A stretch of 64,000 nucleotides of DNA from Hymenobacter translucens. GTDB lineage: Bacteria; Bacteroidota; Bacteroidia; Cytophagales; Hymenobacteraceae. Shown here piece by piece: positions 17,922 to 25,730 of this stretch. The position numbers and the translations under genes were made by a program. Where the stretch lies: positions 226,507-290,506 of the forward strand of contig NZ_JAJERB010000007.1 of the NCBI RefSeq assembly GCF_020685205.1, in the 5' to 3' direction. The notes under the pieces were generated by a model. It was not told where the DNA came from and did not search any database. It saw only the letters and a program-made list of their open reading frames with translations. Numbering within the stretch: the stretch's first letter is position 1; each line of letters begins with the position of its first letter.

Positions 17922-19313
17922 TTAGTGAGCCGGCTGCTGCACGCGGCCGGCTTCGGGCTCCTGCCGGTAGGTTTTCTCAAACTCCTCGTCCACGTGGTAG
18001 GTCGACTCTTCGTGCTGACTTAAATCCAGGCCCAGGCTTTCCTCGCTGGGCTTCACGCGCATGGCAAAAAACCGGTCAGTGACTTTAAGCAGCACCCAGG
18101 CGCCGAAAAAGGAATACACCACCACAATCACGAGGCCCAGCACATGATACCCGAACAGCGTAGCTGTGCCGTGAATCAAGCCCACCTTGTCGGCGAATAC
18201 CCCGGTGAGCAGCATGCCCACGATGCCGCCCAGGCCATGACAGGGAAACACGTCCAGGGTGTCGTCGATGGTGGTACGGCTGTTCTGCCAGTGCACGGCC
18301 GCGTGGCTGATCATGGCGGCCACTACCCCGATCAGCAGGCTTTGCCCGTAGGTGACGTAGCCCGCCGCCGGCGTGATGGCGACCAGGCCCACCACTGCGC
18401 CAATGCAGGCGCCCACGGCCGTAGGCTTGGTACCCCGCACCAGCTCGGTGAGCAGCCAGGCTATGAGGGCCGCCCCGGAAGCGAGGTTGGTGTTGACGAA
18501 GGCATTTACCGCCAGCTCGTTGGCCCCCAGGGCCGAACCTGCATTAAAGCCAAACCAGCCAAACCACAGGAGGCCGGTACCGAGCAGCACGTAAGGAACG
18601 TTGGGCGTCGAGAAGGTAGTTTGCCGGACGTGGGCGGTACGGCGGCCCAGCACAATGGCTCCGGCCAGCGCCGCTACCCCAGCTGAGATGTGCACCACGG
18701 TGCCTCCGGCGAAGTCGAGCACGCCCCAGCGGCGCAGAAAGCCGTCGGGGTGCCAGGTCCAGTGCGCCAGTGGGCAGTAGATAAACAGGCAGAACAGCAC
18801 CATGAACGCCAGGTAACCCTTAAAGCGCACCCGCTCGGCAAAGGAGCCGGTGATAAGCGCCGGGGTGATAATGGCAAACTTGAGCTGAAAGGCGAAAAAC
18901 AGAATAAACGGAATCGTCGGTGAGAAAACCGGGTGGGGCGCCGTGCCCACGTCGCGCAAAAGCAGAAACGTGAACGGGGAGCCAATCAGGCCGTGCCAAC
19001 TGTCGCCGTAGGCCAGGGAAAAGCCCACGAAGTACCAGACCAGCGTAATAACGCCAAGAGCCACAAAGCTCTGCAGCATGGTTGAAATCACGTTTTTCGG
19101 CCGGACCATCCCCCCGTAGAAAAACGACAGGCCCGGCGTCATCAGCAACACCAGGGCGGTGGCAGTCAGCATCCAGGCTACATCGGCAGACTGTAAGGGA
19201 CTCGTGGTGGCCGGGTGCGGCACTTCCACGAACGCCGCGACACCGGTCAGCAGCAACAGTGTAATCAACGCCAGGAAGCTATACCCCAAGCGGGGGCGGG
19301 AAAGAGAAGCCAT
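17922..19313 (-). CDS. amtB: Ammonium transporter, Amt/MEP/Rh family
   Basis: Eleven-helix ammonium channel in the inner membrane, 463 residues. Helix 1 is preceded by a hydrophobic leader that may be a cleaved signal. Conserved features: ADVAWMLTATALVLLMTPGLSFFYGGMV, the first pore histidine in GGTVVHISAGVAALAGA, WFGWFGFNAGSAL, and the second pore histidine in VFPCHGLGGIVGMLLTG. The C-terminal tail (about 60 residues, with DLSQHEESTYHVDEEF) is long and acidic; in this family the tail contacts PII protein, but no glnK lies next to it here. It is convergent with the broken ZIP gene (20 nt between stops). The 263-nt upstream region is strikingly AT-rich, and no TAnnTTTG box was found in it. Confidence 0.95.
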   Translation of the reverse strand: MASLSRPRLGYSFLALITLLLLTGVAAFVEVPHPATTSPLQSADVAWMLTATALVLLMTPGLSFFYGGMVRPKNVISTMLQSFVALGVITLVWYFVGFSLAYGDSWHGLIGSPFTFLLLRDVGTAPHPVFSPTIPFILFFAFQLKFAIITPALITGSFAERVRFKGYLAFMVLFCLFIYCPLAHWTWHPDGFLRRWGVLDFAGGTVVHISAGVAALAGAIVLGRRTAHVRQTTFSTPNVPYVLLGTGLLWFGWFGFNAGSALGANELAVNAFVNTNLASGAALIAWLLTELVRGTKPTAVGACIGAVVGLVAITPAAGYVTYGQSLLIGVVAAMISHAAVHWQNSRTTIDDTLDVFPCHGLGGIVGMLLTGVFADKVGLIHGTATLFGYHVLGLVIVVVYSFFGAWVLLKVTDRFFAMRVKPSEESLGLDLSQHEESTYHVDEEFEKTYRQEPEAGRVQQPAH

Positions 19314-19576
19314 AGCAAGCAGGTTTAAGGCACACTGTCATTTTCGATGCCTAAACTACTGAAAATACTAGTTGAAAGTCAAATACCCCTTATAATTTTA
19401 GGCTATTCCAGTCAAATGTTTAGCTTTATATCACATATACCCCCTTATTAAGAAGGCTATTTCACCATAACAGTGGATACAGCCTTAGATAAATCCTTTA
19501 CATGCGGAATCCGGGCTTCGCCGGGCAAGGGAAGAGGTACGATCGGGAAAAGCTGACTTAAAAAGCGCTGCTTTGG

Positions 19577-21415
19577 CTACCGCTTGCGCTTGTAGCGATA
19601 ATAGCGGCGGTACCAGGGGGCAGTCTTCTTCCAGAGGCTCGACGGGGTTTCCTCGGGAAACATATTCACCCGGAACACCCGAAACCGGTCGTCTTCGAGA
19701 TGCATCCCCCCACTGTCGGTAGCCAGCCCAAACGCAAAGCCGGCTTCCGCTACCAACATGCGGACCGTATCGTTGTAAAGTCCGAATGGATAGGCAAACG
19801 ATACGACCTCGGCACCAAGCCCCTGCTCCAGCGCGTGCTTGCTGTCCCGGATTTCGCGGGCAGCGGCTTCGACCGGCAGGGCGGTAAGATCGGCATGCGA
19901 CATGGTGTGCGCCCCGATTTCCCAGCCCGCCGCCACAAATGCCCGCTTCTGCTCTACCGACATGATCTCGCTGCGCGGCTCGGTGGGGTCCTTGTCGACG
20001 TCCCAGGCGTTGTAGCGCACGTCGAAGTCGCCGAGCAGGTAGATGACGCCCGGGTAGCCGTACTGCTGCATCAGGGGCAGCAGGTTGGTGTAGTTGTCGG
20101 TATAGCCGTCGTCGAAGGTGAGGATGATGGGCTTGCGCGGAAACTCGGCCAGCGGCCTTTCGCCCCGGGCAAAGGCCAGGTAGTCGCGGAAGGTGATGCC
20201 GGTGAAGCCCTGGCGCCGGAAAAAGCGCAGGTGCTGCTCGAACCGGTCCCGGGTCACGAAGATCCGGTGTTTGGTCTGCAGGGGCTCGGTCGGAATCTTG
20301 TGGTACATCAGCACCGGCAGAAAGCCCGGCACCTTCTTCTGCATCCGGGCCGACTGATACACCCTCAGCACCCCGGCGGCAACGCGGCTCAGGTCGTAGT
20401 CGGCCTGCACCCGGCCCTGCAGCTCCGCGCCCACCGGCCTGGGCAAAGCCAGGAATGCCCGCAGATCCTCGAGCAGTACGGGATAGTCGACCGCGTGGGG
20501 CGACACGCGGGCGGCAATGTCGCCGAAGTTGGACGCGGCGGCCTGCTCGTAGGTAGCGGCATCGACGATTCCGGCGTAGCTGGCTTCGCCCAGGGCCAGC
20601 ACCGGCACGCCCGCCCCCAGCGCTTCGATGGCCACCCGTCCGGCCCCGATAACCAGGGTGGAGGCGCTGATCTGGCCCGGCACGTCGTGGCTGAAGCCCA
20701 CCGCCTGCACCCGCTCACCATACTGTTGCTGCAGCGTGGTCAGGGCTTCCTTGCCAGGTTCGGGCAGGGCTTCCAGCTCCCCGCCAATCAGCTGGAGCTG
20801 CACATCCGGGAATTCAGCCAGCACGGCCGGAAAGACGTGCTCCAGCAGTGCTGCCGCCCGCTCCCCCTTGCCGCCGTTAAACCGGGTAATCAACGCCAGC
20901 ACCGGCGGCGCGGGCGGGCGGTAGGCCGTGGCCGCAAACTGCCCGAAGTCGACGCCGTTGGGCAGCAGCACGATCTTCTCCGGCTTCATCAGCACTTCCT
21001 CCCGCAGGTGGACGCCCAGGTTCCGGCAGATAGCAATGACCTTGTCGCCGTAGATATCGAACAGGCTGGTGGAAGTGTGCAGGTGCTGGCGGCCGTGCAC
21101 GGTAGACACCAGCGGAACGTCGGTACCGCGCAGGGCCACATAGGCTACCCAGCTGGCCGCGCGGGAGTGGGCGTGCACCACCTCAATCTGATGCTCGCGC
21201 AGCAGCCGGCGAATCAGCAGAATGTTGCGCAGGCGCTGGGCGTGGCGGCGGTTGGAAATGGGAGCCTGCACGCACCGGGCGCCGGTGGGCAGCTCGGCCG
21301 CATCCGACAGCATCACCACCTCATGGCCCTGGGCCCGGTGGGCCTCCGCCAAATGCACGGCGTAGCTGACCGAGCCGGCGAAGAAGTTGGCGGACAAAAC
21401 GTGCAGGATGCGCAT
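19577..21415 (-). CDS. Glycosyltransferase (GT4)-polysaccharide deacetylase (NodB) fusion
   Basis: Two-enzyme fusion of 612 residues. Residues 1-370 form a GT-B glycosyltransferase of the GT4 type (MRILHVLSANFFAGSVSYAVHLAEA at the N-terminus, VVHAHSRAASWVAYVAL, VLLPNGVDFGQF, and a later nucleotide-binding half). Residues from about 375 form a NodB-homology deacetylase with TFDDGYTDN (metal aspartate, near 428), HTMSHADL (two metal histidines, near 502), and a basic C-terminal tail (YRRYYRYKRKR). Such pairs modify or assemble surface polysaccharide; which one is unknown. The ATG at 21415 replaces a longer frame to 21511, because it begins the beta-strand directly and TACCTTTG lies 30 nt upstream on this strand. 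Confidence 0.88.
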   Translation of the reverse strand: MRILHVLSANFFAGSVSYAVHLAEAHRAQGHEVVMLSDAAELPTGARCVQAPISNRRHAQRLRNILLIRRLLREHQIEVVHAHSRAASWVAYVALRGTDVPLVSTVHGRQHLHTSTSLFDIYGDKVIAICRNLGVHLREEVLMKPEKIVLLPNGVDFGQFAATAYRPPAPPVLALITRFNGGKGERAAALLEHVFPAVLAEFPDVQLQLIGGELEALPEPGKEALTTLQQQYGERVQAVGFSHDVPGQISASTLVIGAGRVAIEALGAGVPVLALGEASYAGIVDAATYEQAAASNFGDIAARVSPHAVDYPVLLEDLRAFLALPRPVGAELQGRVQADYDLSRVAAGVLRVYQSARMQKKVPGFLPVLMYHKIPTEPLQTKHRIFVTRDRFEQHLRFFRRQGFTGITFRDYLAFARGERPLAEFPRKPIILTFDDGYTDNYTNLLPLMQQYGYPGVIYLLGDFDVRYNAWDVDKDPTEPRSEIMSVEQKRAFVAAGWEIGAHTMSHADLTALPVEAAAREIRDSKHALEQGLGAEVVSFAYPFGLYNDTVRMLVAEAGFAFGLATDSGGMHLEDDRFRVFRVNMFPEETPSSLWKKTAPWYRRYYRYKRKR

Positions 21416-21445
21416 AAGGGCTTGGGAAGACGGCGGGAAGGCGGT

Positions 21446-21453
21446 CAAAGGTA
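21446..21453 (-). promoter_or_regulatory. -7 promoter box of the glycosyltransferase-deacetylase gene
   Basis: The minus-strand reading TACCTTTG is identical to the typA box and lies 30 nt before the ATG at 21415. It fixes that start against the longer in-frame extension. Confidence 0.6.
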
Positions 21454-21526
21454 CAAAACCCCCGAAGCGGGATTCTGCCCTGGATGCAAAACCCGTAGCT
21501 TGCAGCTTCATCCTGCAGTGCGTGCT

Positions 21527-22900
21527 ATGGCTACCTTACCGAATCCCTCCGACTTACAACCCTTACTTGACGCGCTGGCCTTCACGCCCGAAAATGTACC
21601 CCTGCGCCGCCACGTGGCCGCGCTGCTGCGCCAGGCCGGCCGCCTGAGCGAGTCGGAAGACCACTACCGCACCGGCCTGCGCCAAGCCCCCAACGACCCT
21701 GAGCTGCAGCTGGGGCTGGCTGAGACGTACGCGGCGCTGCAGAAAACCTCGGCGGCCCTGGTGGTGCTCGAAGAGCTGCTGCGCGCCCAGCCCGACCACG
21801 GCCGCGCCCACCTGCTGCACGCCCGCCTGCTGGCCGGCGCCGGGGGCCCACCCGATGAGGCCCGGGCTGCCTACCGGCAGGCGTTGCAGCTTGACAGCTC
21901 CCTGCGCGACGCGGCCCTGGATGAGCAGCTGGGGTTGCGCCCCGCCGCCCAGCCGGCCGGCGGGGGTGCCCCGGCCGAGCACTCCGCCAGCGTATCGGAC
22001 CAGGGGCTGGATGAGCGGGCCTTGTTTGCGGGGCTGGAGAAACCCAAAATCACCTTTCAGGACGTGGGCGGAATGGAGGCCGTAAAAGAGGAAATCCGCC
22101 TGAAAATCATTCACCCCCTGCAGTTCCCGGACCTGTACAAGGCTTACGGGAAAGCGGCCGGGGGCGGTCTGCTGCTGTATGGCCCGCCCGGCTGCGGCAA
22201 AACCCACCTGGCCCGCGCCACCGCCGGGGAAGTAAAGGCGTCGTTTATCCACGTCGGCATCAGCGACATTCTAGATATGTGGATGGGCCAAAGCGAGAAA
22301 AAGCTTCACGACCTGTTTGAGCTGGCCCGGATGCAGGCGCCCTGCGTGCTGTTCTTCGACGAGGTAGATGCCCTGGCCGCCAACCGCCACGACCTGCGCC
22401 AAAGTGCCGGCCGCACCCTGATCAACCAGTTTCTGGAGGAGCTCGACGGGGCCCGTCACTCCAACGACGGCGTGCTGATTCTGGCCGCTACCAATGCCCC
22501 CTGGCACCTCGACCCCGCCTTCCGCCGCCCCGGCCGGTTTGACCGGATTGTGCTGGTGACCCCGCCCGACGAGCCCGCCCGGGTGGCTATTCTGGAAGTG
22601 ATGCTGCGCGGCAAGCCCGTGGCCGACAACCTCAACCTGCCCCAGCTGGCTACTCAAACGGCCGGCCTCTCCGGCGCCGACCTGCAGGCCGTCGTGGACA
22701 CGGCCGTGGAAAGCTGCCTGCGCGAGTCGATGAAAACGGGCAAGGCGCTGCCGGTGCAGCAAAGCAACCTCGCAGCGGCGGCCAAGCAGGTGCGGCCCAG
22801 CACCAAGGAGTGGTTTGCCACCGCCAAGAATTACGCGCTGTACTCCAACGAAGGCGGCAACTACGACGATATCCTTATCTACCTGGGCATTAAGAAGTAG
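21527..22900 (+). CDS. TPR-AAA+ ATPase (Cdc48-like single AAA module)
   Basis: Cytosolic ATPase of 457 residues. The N-terminal 135 residues are TPR-like helices (RRHVAALLRQAGRLSESEDHY, ELQLGLAETYAALQKTSAAL, GRAHLLHARLLA). After an Ala/Gly/Pro linker comes one classic AAA module: ITFQDVGGMEAVKEEI, Walker A GPPGCGKT (219-226), Walker B LFFDEVD (275-281), the second region of homology with ATNAPWHLDPAFRRPGRFDR (arginine fingers), and LSGADLQAVVDTA. Cdc48/FtsH-type modules remodel or unfold proteins; here TPRs replace the usual N domain or protease. The frame is open far upstream, but the real start is the ATG at 21527. The gene is followed on the same strand, 102 nt later, by another TPR protein with membrane helices, likely its partner. 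Confidence 0.9.
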   Translation: MATLPNPSDLQPLLDALAFTPENVPLRRHVAALLRQAGRLSESEDHYRTGLRQAPNDPELQLGLAETYAALQKTSAALVVLEELLRAQPDHGRAHLLHARLLAGAGGPPDEARAAYRQALQLDSSLRDAALDEQLGLRPAAQPAGGGAPAEHSASVSDQGLDERALFAGLEKPKITFQDVGGMEAVKEEIRLKIIHPLQFPDLYKAYGKAAGGGLLLYGPPGCGKTHLARATAGEVKASFIHVGISDILDMWMGQSEKKLHDLFELARMQAPCVLFFDEVDALAANRHDLRQSAGRTLINQFLEELDGARHSNDGVLILAATNAPWHLDPAFRRPGRFDRIVLVTPPDEPARVAILEVMLRGKPVADNLNLPQLATQTAGLSGADLQAVVDTAVESCLRESMKTGKALPVQQSNLAAAAKQVRPSTKEWFATAKNYALYSNEGGNYDDILIYLGIKK

Positions 22901-23002
22901 CAGCATTCAGCCGCCGGCAGTGCGCAGGCTGGTGCCGGGGCGCTGCCGATGCGCCCCTTTCTACTTTGAATACCCACTGTTTACGCGACCCCGCATTCCT
23001 TT

Positions 23003-24205
23003 ATGTCGACTTTTCCCAATATCAGCCGGGTGCAGCTCCTGCTGCAGCACAAGCGGCCCCAGGATGCCGAGCAGGAAGCGCGCCGCCTGCTGCGCGACGA
23101 CCCCGACCACAGCTACCTGCACTGCCTGCTGGCATTGGCGCTGCTGGGGCAGAACCACCCGGCGCAGGCGCAGGCCAGTGCCCAGCAGGCCATTCACCTC
23201 GACCCCGAAAACAGCTTTGCCTTCTACGTGCTGAGCCTGGCCCTGCATCGGCAGCACGATCTACACGCCGCCCTGGAGGCCATCGAGCAGGCCCTGACGC
23301 TTGACCCCGAGGACGCCGACTTCCAGCATATTCTTGGTCAGATCCGCTTTCAGCAGGGGCAGCTGCACGCGGCGCTGCGGGCGGCCGAAGCCGGCCTCGC
23401 GGCTGACCCTACCCACGTCGACTGCCTGGGGCTGCGGGCCCGCTGCCTGGCCCGCCTGGGCCGGCGCGACGAAGCCGAGGCCGACTTCGACGAAGCTTTG
23501 CGCCAGAGCCCGACCGACGCCGGTACCCACGCCGACCTGGGCTGGGTGGCGCTGGAGCGGGGCCGGGCCAAAGAAGCCGCCCGGCACTTCAAGGAAGCCC
23601 TGCGGCTCGACCCTGAGTCCGACTACGCCCGCGAAGGACTCGTGGAGGCGCTGAAGGCGCGTTTCTGGCTTTACAATGGCTTCTACCGGTTCAGCGTGTG
23701 GACGCAGACGCTGAGCAATGGCGCCCGGCAGGGTATGTTTATCGGGCTGTTTCTGCTCTCGCGGGTGGTGCCCGGGCTGATGCCGCTGTACCTGCTGCTG
23801 GTGTACATGAGCTGGTTTGCCGAGCCGCTGTTCAACTCCCTGCTGCGCTTTAACCGGTACGGCCGCTTTGCCCTGAATGCCAAGGACACGACGGACTCCA
23901 ACCACTTTCTGGCCCTGTCGCTTGCCGGCCTGCTGCTGCTGGGCGCCGGGTATGGCACCGGCATCGAAACCTTCACGGTCGGCGGCATGGTGGCGCTGGC
24001 TTTGCTGTTTCCGCTCGTTGGTACGCAGCGCATGTGGCGGCCCGACCGGCGCCGGCAGTCGATGTGGTTTGGGTACGCGCTAGCGGCCGTTGGCCTGCTG
24101 GCGGTGGTGCTTACGGCGCTGGGCGTTGCCGGCAGTGGCACCGTCTTCAGCGGCTTTTTGCTGGGCTCACTCGCCTACGTATGGCTTATGGCGCTGCGCA
24201 ACTAG
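23003..24205 (+). CDS. TPR protein with C-terminal membrane helices
   Basis: Protein of 400 residues. About residues 5-215 form six or so tetratricopeptide repeats (ALALLGQNHPAQAQASAQQAI, VLSLALHRQHDLHAALEAIE, LGWVALERGRAKEAARHFKEAL, with the usual LDPE linkers). After an amphipathic stretch (RFWLYNGFYRFSVWTQTLS) there are about five hydrophobic helices to the C-terminus (MFIGLFLLSRVVPGLMPLYLL, LALSLAGLLLLGAGYG, and others). The repeats probably face the cytosol. It follows the TPR-AAA+ gene by 102 nt in the same direction and resembles a membrane receptor or adaptor for it; this link is inference. Its stop codon abuts the stop of the convergent M28 peptidase gene with no base between. Confidence 0.85.
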   Translation: MSTFPNISRVQLLLQHKRPQDAEQEARRLLRDDPDHSYLHCLLALALLGQNHPAQAQASAQQAIHLDPENSFAFYVLSLALHRQHDLHAALEAIEQALTLDPEDADFQHILGQIRFQQGQLHAALRAAEAGLAADPTHVDCLGLRARCLARLGRRDEAEADFDEALRQSPTDAGTHADLGWVALERGRAKEAARHFKEALRLDPESDYAREGLVEALKARFWLYNGFYRFSVWTQTLSNGARQGMFIGLFLLSRVVPGLMPLYLLLVYMSWFAEPLFNSLLRFNRYGRFALNAKDTTDSNHFLALSLAGLLLLGAGYGTGIETFTVGGMVALALLFPLVGTQRMWRPDRRRQSMWFGYALAAVGLLAVVLTALGVAGSGTVFSGFLLGSLAYVWLMALRN

Positions 24206-25195
24206 CTACAGCCCCAGGATTGCCGCGTACACGCCGTTCACTACTTCAGCCATCCGCTTAAAGTCGAGGGTGTCGATGGTATCGGTGCTCTGGTGGTAGT
24301 TGGGGTTGCGCAGAAAGGACGTGTCGTTGATCATCACGGCCTCGTAGCCGTAGCGCCAGTAGTTGCGGTGGTCGGAGAGGCCGGCCAGGCCCATACTTTC
24401 GGGCAGGTTGATGCTTTGCACGTCGATAGCGGAGTTGGCCTTCATCAGGTCCTTGATCCGGCTTACAATGCTTTCCTGCCCCATTTTGCCCACCACGGTA
24501 ATGAAGTTGCCGGTATCGGGATACAGCGCGGCAAGCAGGGGGTTGGGAAAGTTCTGGGAGCCGGGCTCGTCGCGGAAGTAGCCAATCATTTCGTAGCAGA
24601 TCATGGCCCGCACCTTCACCCCGGCGTCGTGCAGGGATTTGGCGTGCACGGCGCTGCCCATCTGGTCGGTGGCAAAGTAAGGCGGCTCTTCCAGCGGATA
24701 CGCCACCAGGTCGAGGCGGTGCTTTAATCGGGGCTGCTGCGCGTGCAGCAGGCGGGCGGTTTCCAGCAGGCCAGCCACGGCACTGGCGTTGTCGTCGGCC
24801 CCGGGCTGGTCGCCGCACACGTCGTAGTGGGCTCCCACAACGATACGCTCCGCGTCGGGCGGACCCAGGGACGTGATAATGTTGCGGTAGGTGCGGCCAT
24901 CGGCCTGGTAGGTTTGCTCTTCGACCTTGAGTCCCAACTTCTCAAACTCCCGGCGCACGTAGTCGGCGGCCTGGTTGAGGGACGTCAGGTTGCGGTAGTT
25001 GCGGGCCGGCTGCAGACCGGTGAGGAAGGCCACGTCGTCGTGCAGTCGGGCCGGCTGGGCTTTGGTCGTCATCGGAATAGGGGGGAAAGGATGCGACGCC
25101 TTATACGCGGCGTAGAGGCGCCAGGCGCCAAAAACAAGCAGAGCCCCGCCCAGCAGGCCCCACAGTAGCTTTCGAATGCCGGAATATGCTGCCAT
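24206..25195 (-). CDS. M28-family zinc peptidase, membrane-anchored or exported
   Basis: Zinc-dependent exopeptidase of 329 residues. An N-terminal hydrophobic helix (LLWGLLGGALLVFGAWRLYAA) anchors it to the membrane or serves as a signal. The M28 metal site is visible: the first histidine in VVGAHYDVCG, the bridging aspartate in GADDNASAVAG, the catalytic glutamate pair in PLEEPPYF, a further aspartate near MIGYFRDEPGS, and the last ligand histidine in SDHRNYWRYG. M28 enzymes remove N-terminal residues or act on glutaminyl peptides. It is divergent from the lipoprotein gene at 25229, with only 33 nt between starts, so any two promoters must overlap. Confidence 0.92.
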   Translation of the reverse strand: MAAYSGIRKLLWGLLGGALLVFGAWRLYAAYKASHPFPPIPMTTKAQPARLHDDVAFLTGLQPARNYRNLTSLNQAADYVRREFEKLGLKVEEQTYQADGRTYRNIITSLGPPDAERIVVGAHYDVCGDQPGADDNASAVAGLLETARLLHAQQPRLKHRLDLVAYPLEEPPYFATDQMGSAVHAKSLHDAGVKVRAMICYEMIGYFRDEPGSQNFPNPLLAALYPDTGNFITVVGKMGQESIVSRIKDLMKANSAIDVQSINLPESMGLAGLSDHRNYWRYGYEAVMINDTSFLRNPNYHQSTDTIDTLDFKRMAEVVNGVYAAILGL

Positions 25196-25216
25196 CTTTA
25201 CCTGCCCGCAATGGTG

Positions 25217-25224
25217 TATATTCG
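25217..25224 (+). promoter_or_regulatory. Variant -7 box (TAnnTTCG) before the lipoprotein gene
   Basis: TATATTCG lies 4 nt before the ATG at 25229 and would imply a leaderless mRNA. It differs by one base from TAnnTTTG, so confidence is low. Confidence 0.3.
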
Positions 25225-25228
25225 ACCT

Positions 25229-25726
25229 ATGTTCTGGTTTCCCAGGTTTTTACGTTGTTTGCTGCCGGCCCTGCCCCTGCTGGCGGCGTGCAGCCGGCCG
25301 GCTTATTCATACCAGCCGCTCAGCACTCCGGCCACGGCGGAAGCCCCGACGGTAGTATTTCTGATCTTCCGGGCCCGCTCCACCGGGCAGGGCCCGCTGC
25401 AGGTGGAGCTGCTAGATACGAAAACTGCGGCCGGAGCGCTGAAGCAACCGCTCAACCAGCCTCTCGGGCCGAATTACCTGGAAGTATCCGAGCTGGACGC
25501 CAGCCGCCGGGTTCTGGCCTCGGCCCGGGTCGAGCATCCCCTGCTGAAAGACGTCGAGTACCAGACCGAGGCCGGCGCCCTGGCCCGCAAAGCAGTGCAG
25601 CTGCCCGAAGCCGAGTTTTTTGTTCGCCTGCGCCGGGAACCCGGCGCCGCATTCCTCCGCGTAGCGGAGGTGCGGGCCCAGCAGCCCGCCACTGTTATTG
25701 ACCTCCCGTTTCCCAGCAAACTTTAA
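25229..25726 (+). CDS. Small lipoprotein, uncharacterised
   Basis: Predicted lipoprotein of 165 residues with signal MFWFPRFLRCLLPALPLLAAC, in which C21 of the LAAC lipobox would be acylated. The start at 25229 was chosen over the ATG at 25211, whose extra MVYIRP would place charge before the hydrophobic core. The mature part shows VVFLIFRARSTGQGPLQVELLDTK and a repeating beta pattern but no motif I recognise. The stop overlaps the upstream context of the M64 peptidase gene (4 nt between them), so the two are probably co-transcribed and may work together at the cell surface. Confidence 0.75.
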   Translation: MFWFPRFLRCLLPALPLLAACSRPAYSYQPLSTPATAEAPTVVFLIFRARSTGQGPLQVELLDTKTAAGALKQPLNQPLGPNYLEVSELDASRRVLASARVEHPLLKDVEYQTEAGALARKAVQLPEAEFFVRLRREPGAAFLRVAEVRAQQPATVIDLPFPSKL

Positions 25727-25730
25727 TGCT

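Noticed and set aside
19314..19576. Possible tRNA or small RNA in the AT-rich region before amtB
   Set aside because: No cloverleaf, no strong hairpin and no T-run; only the AT-rich composition stands out.
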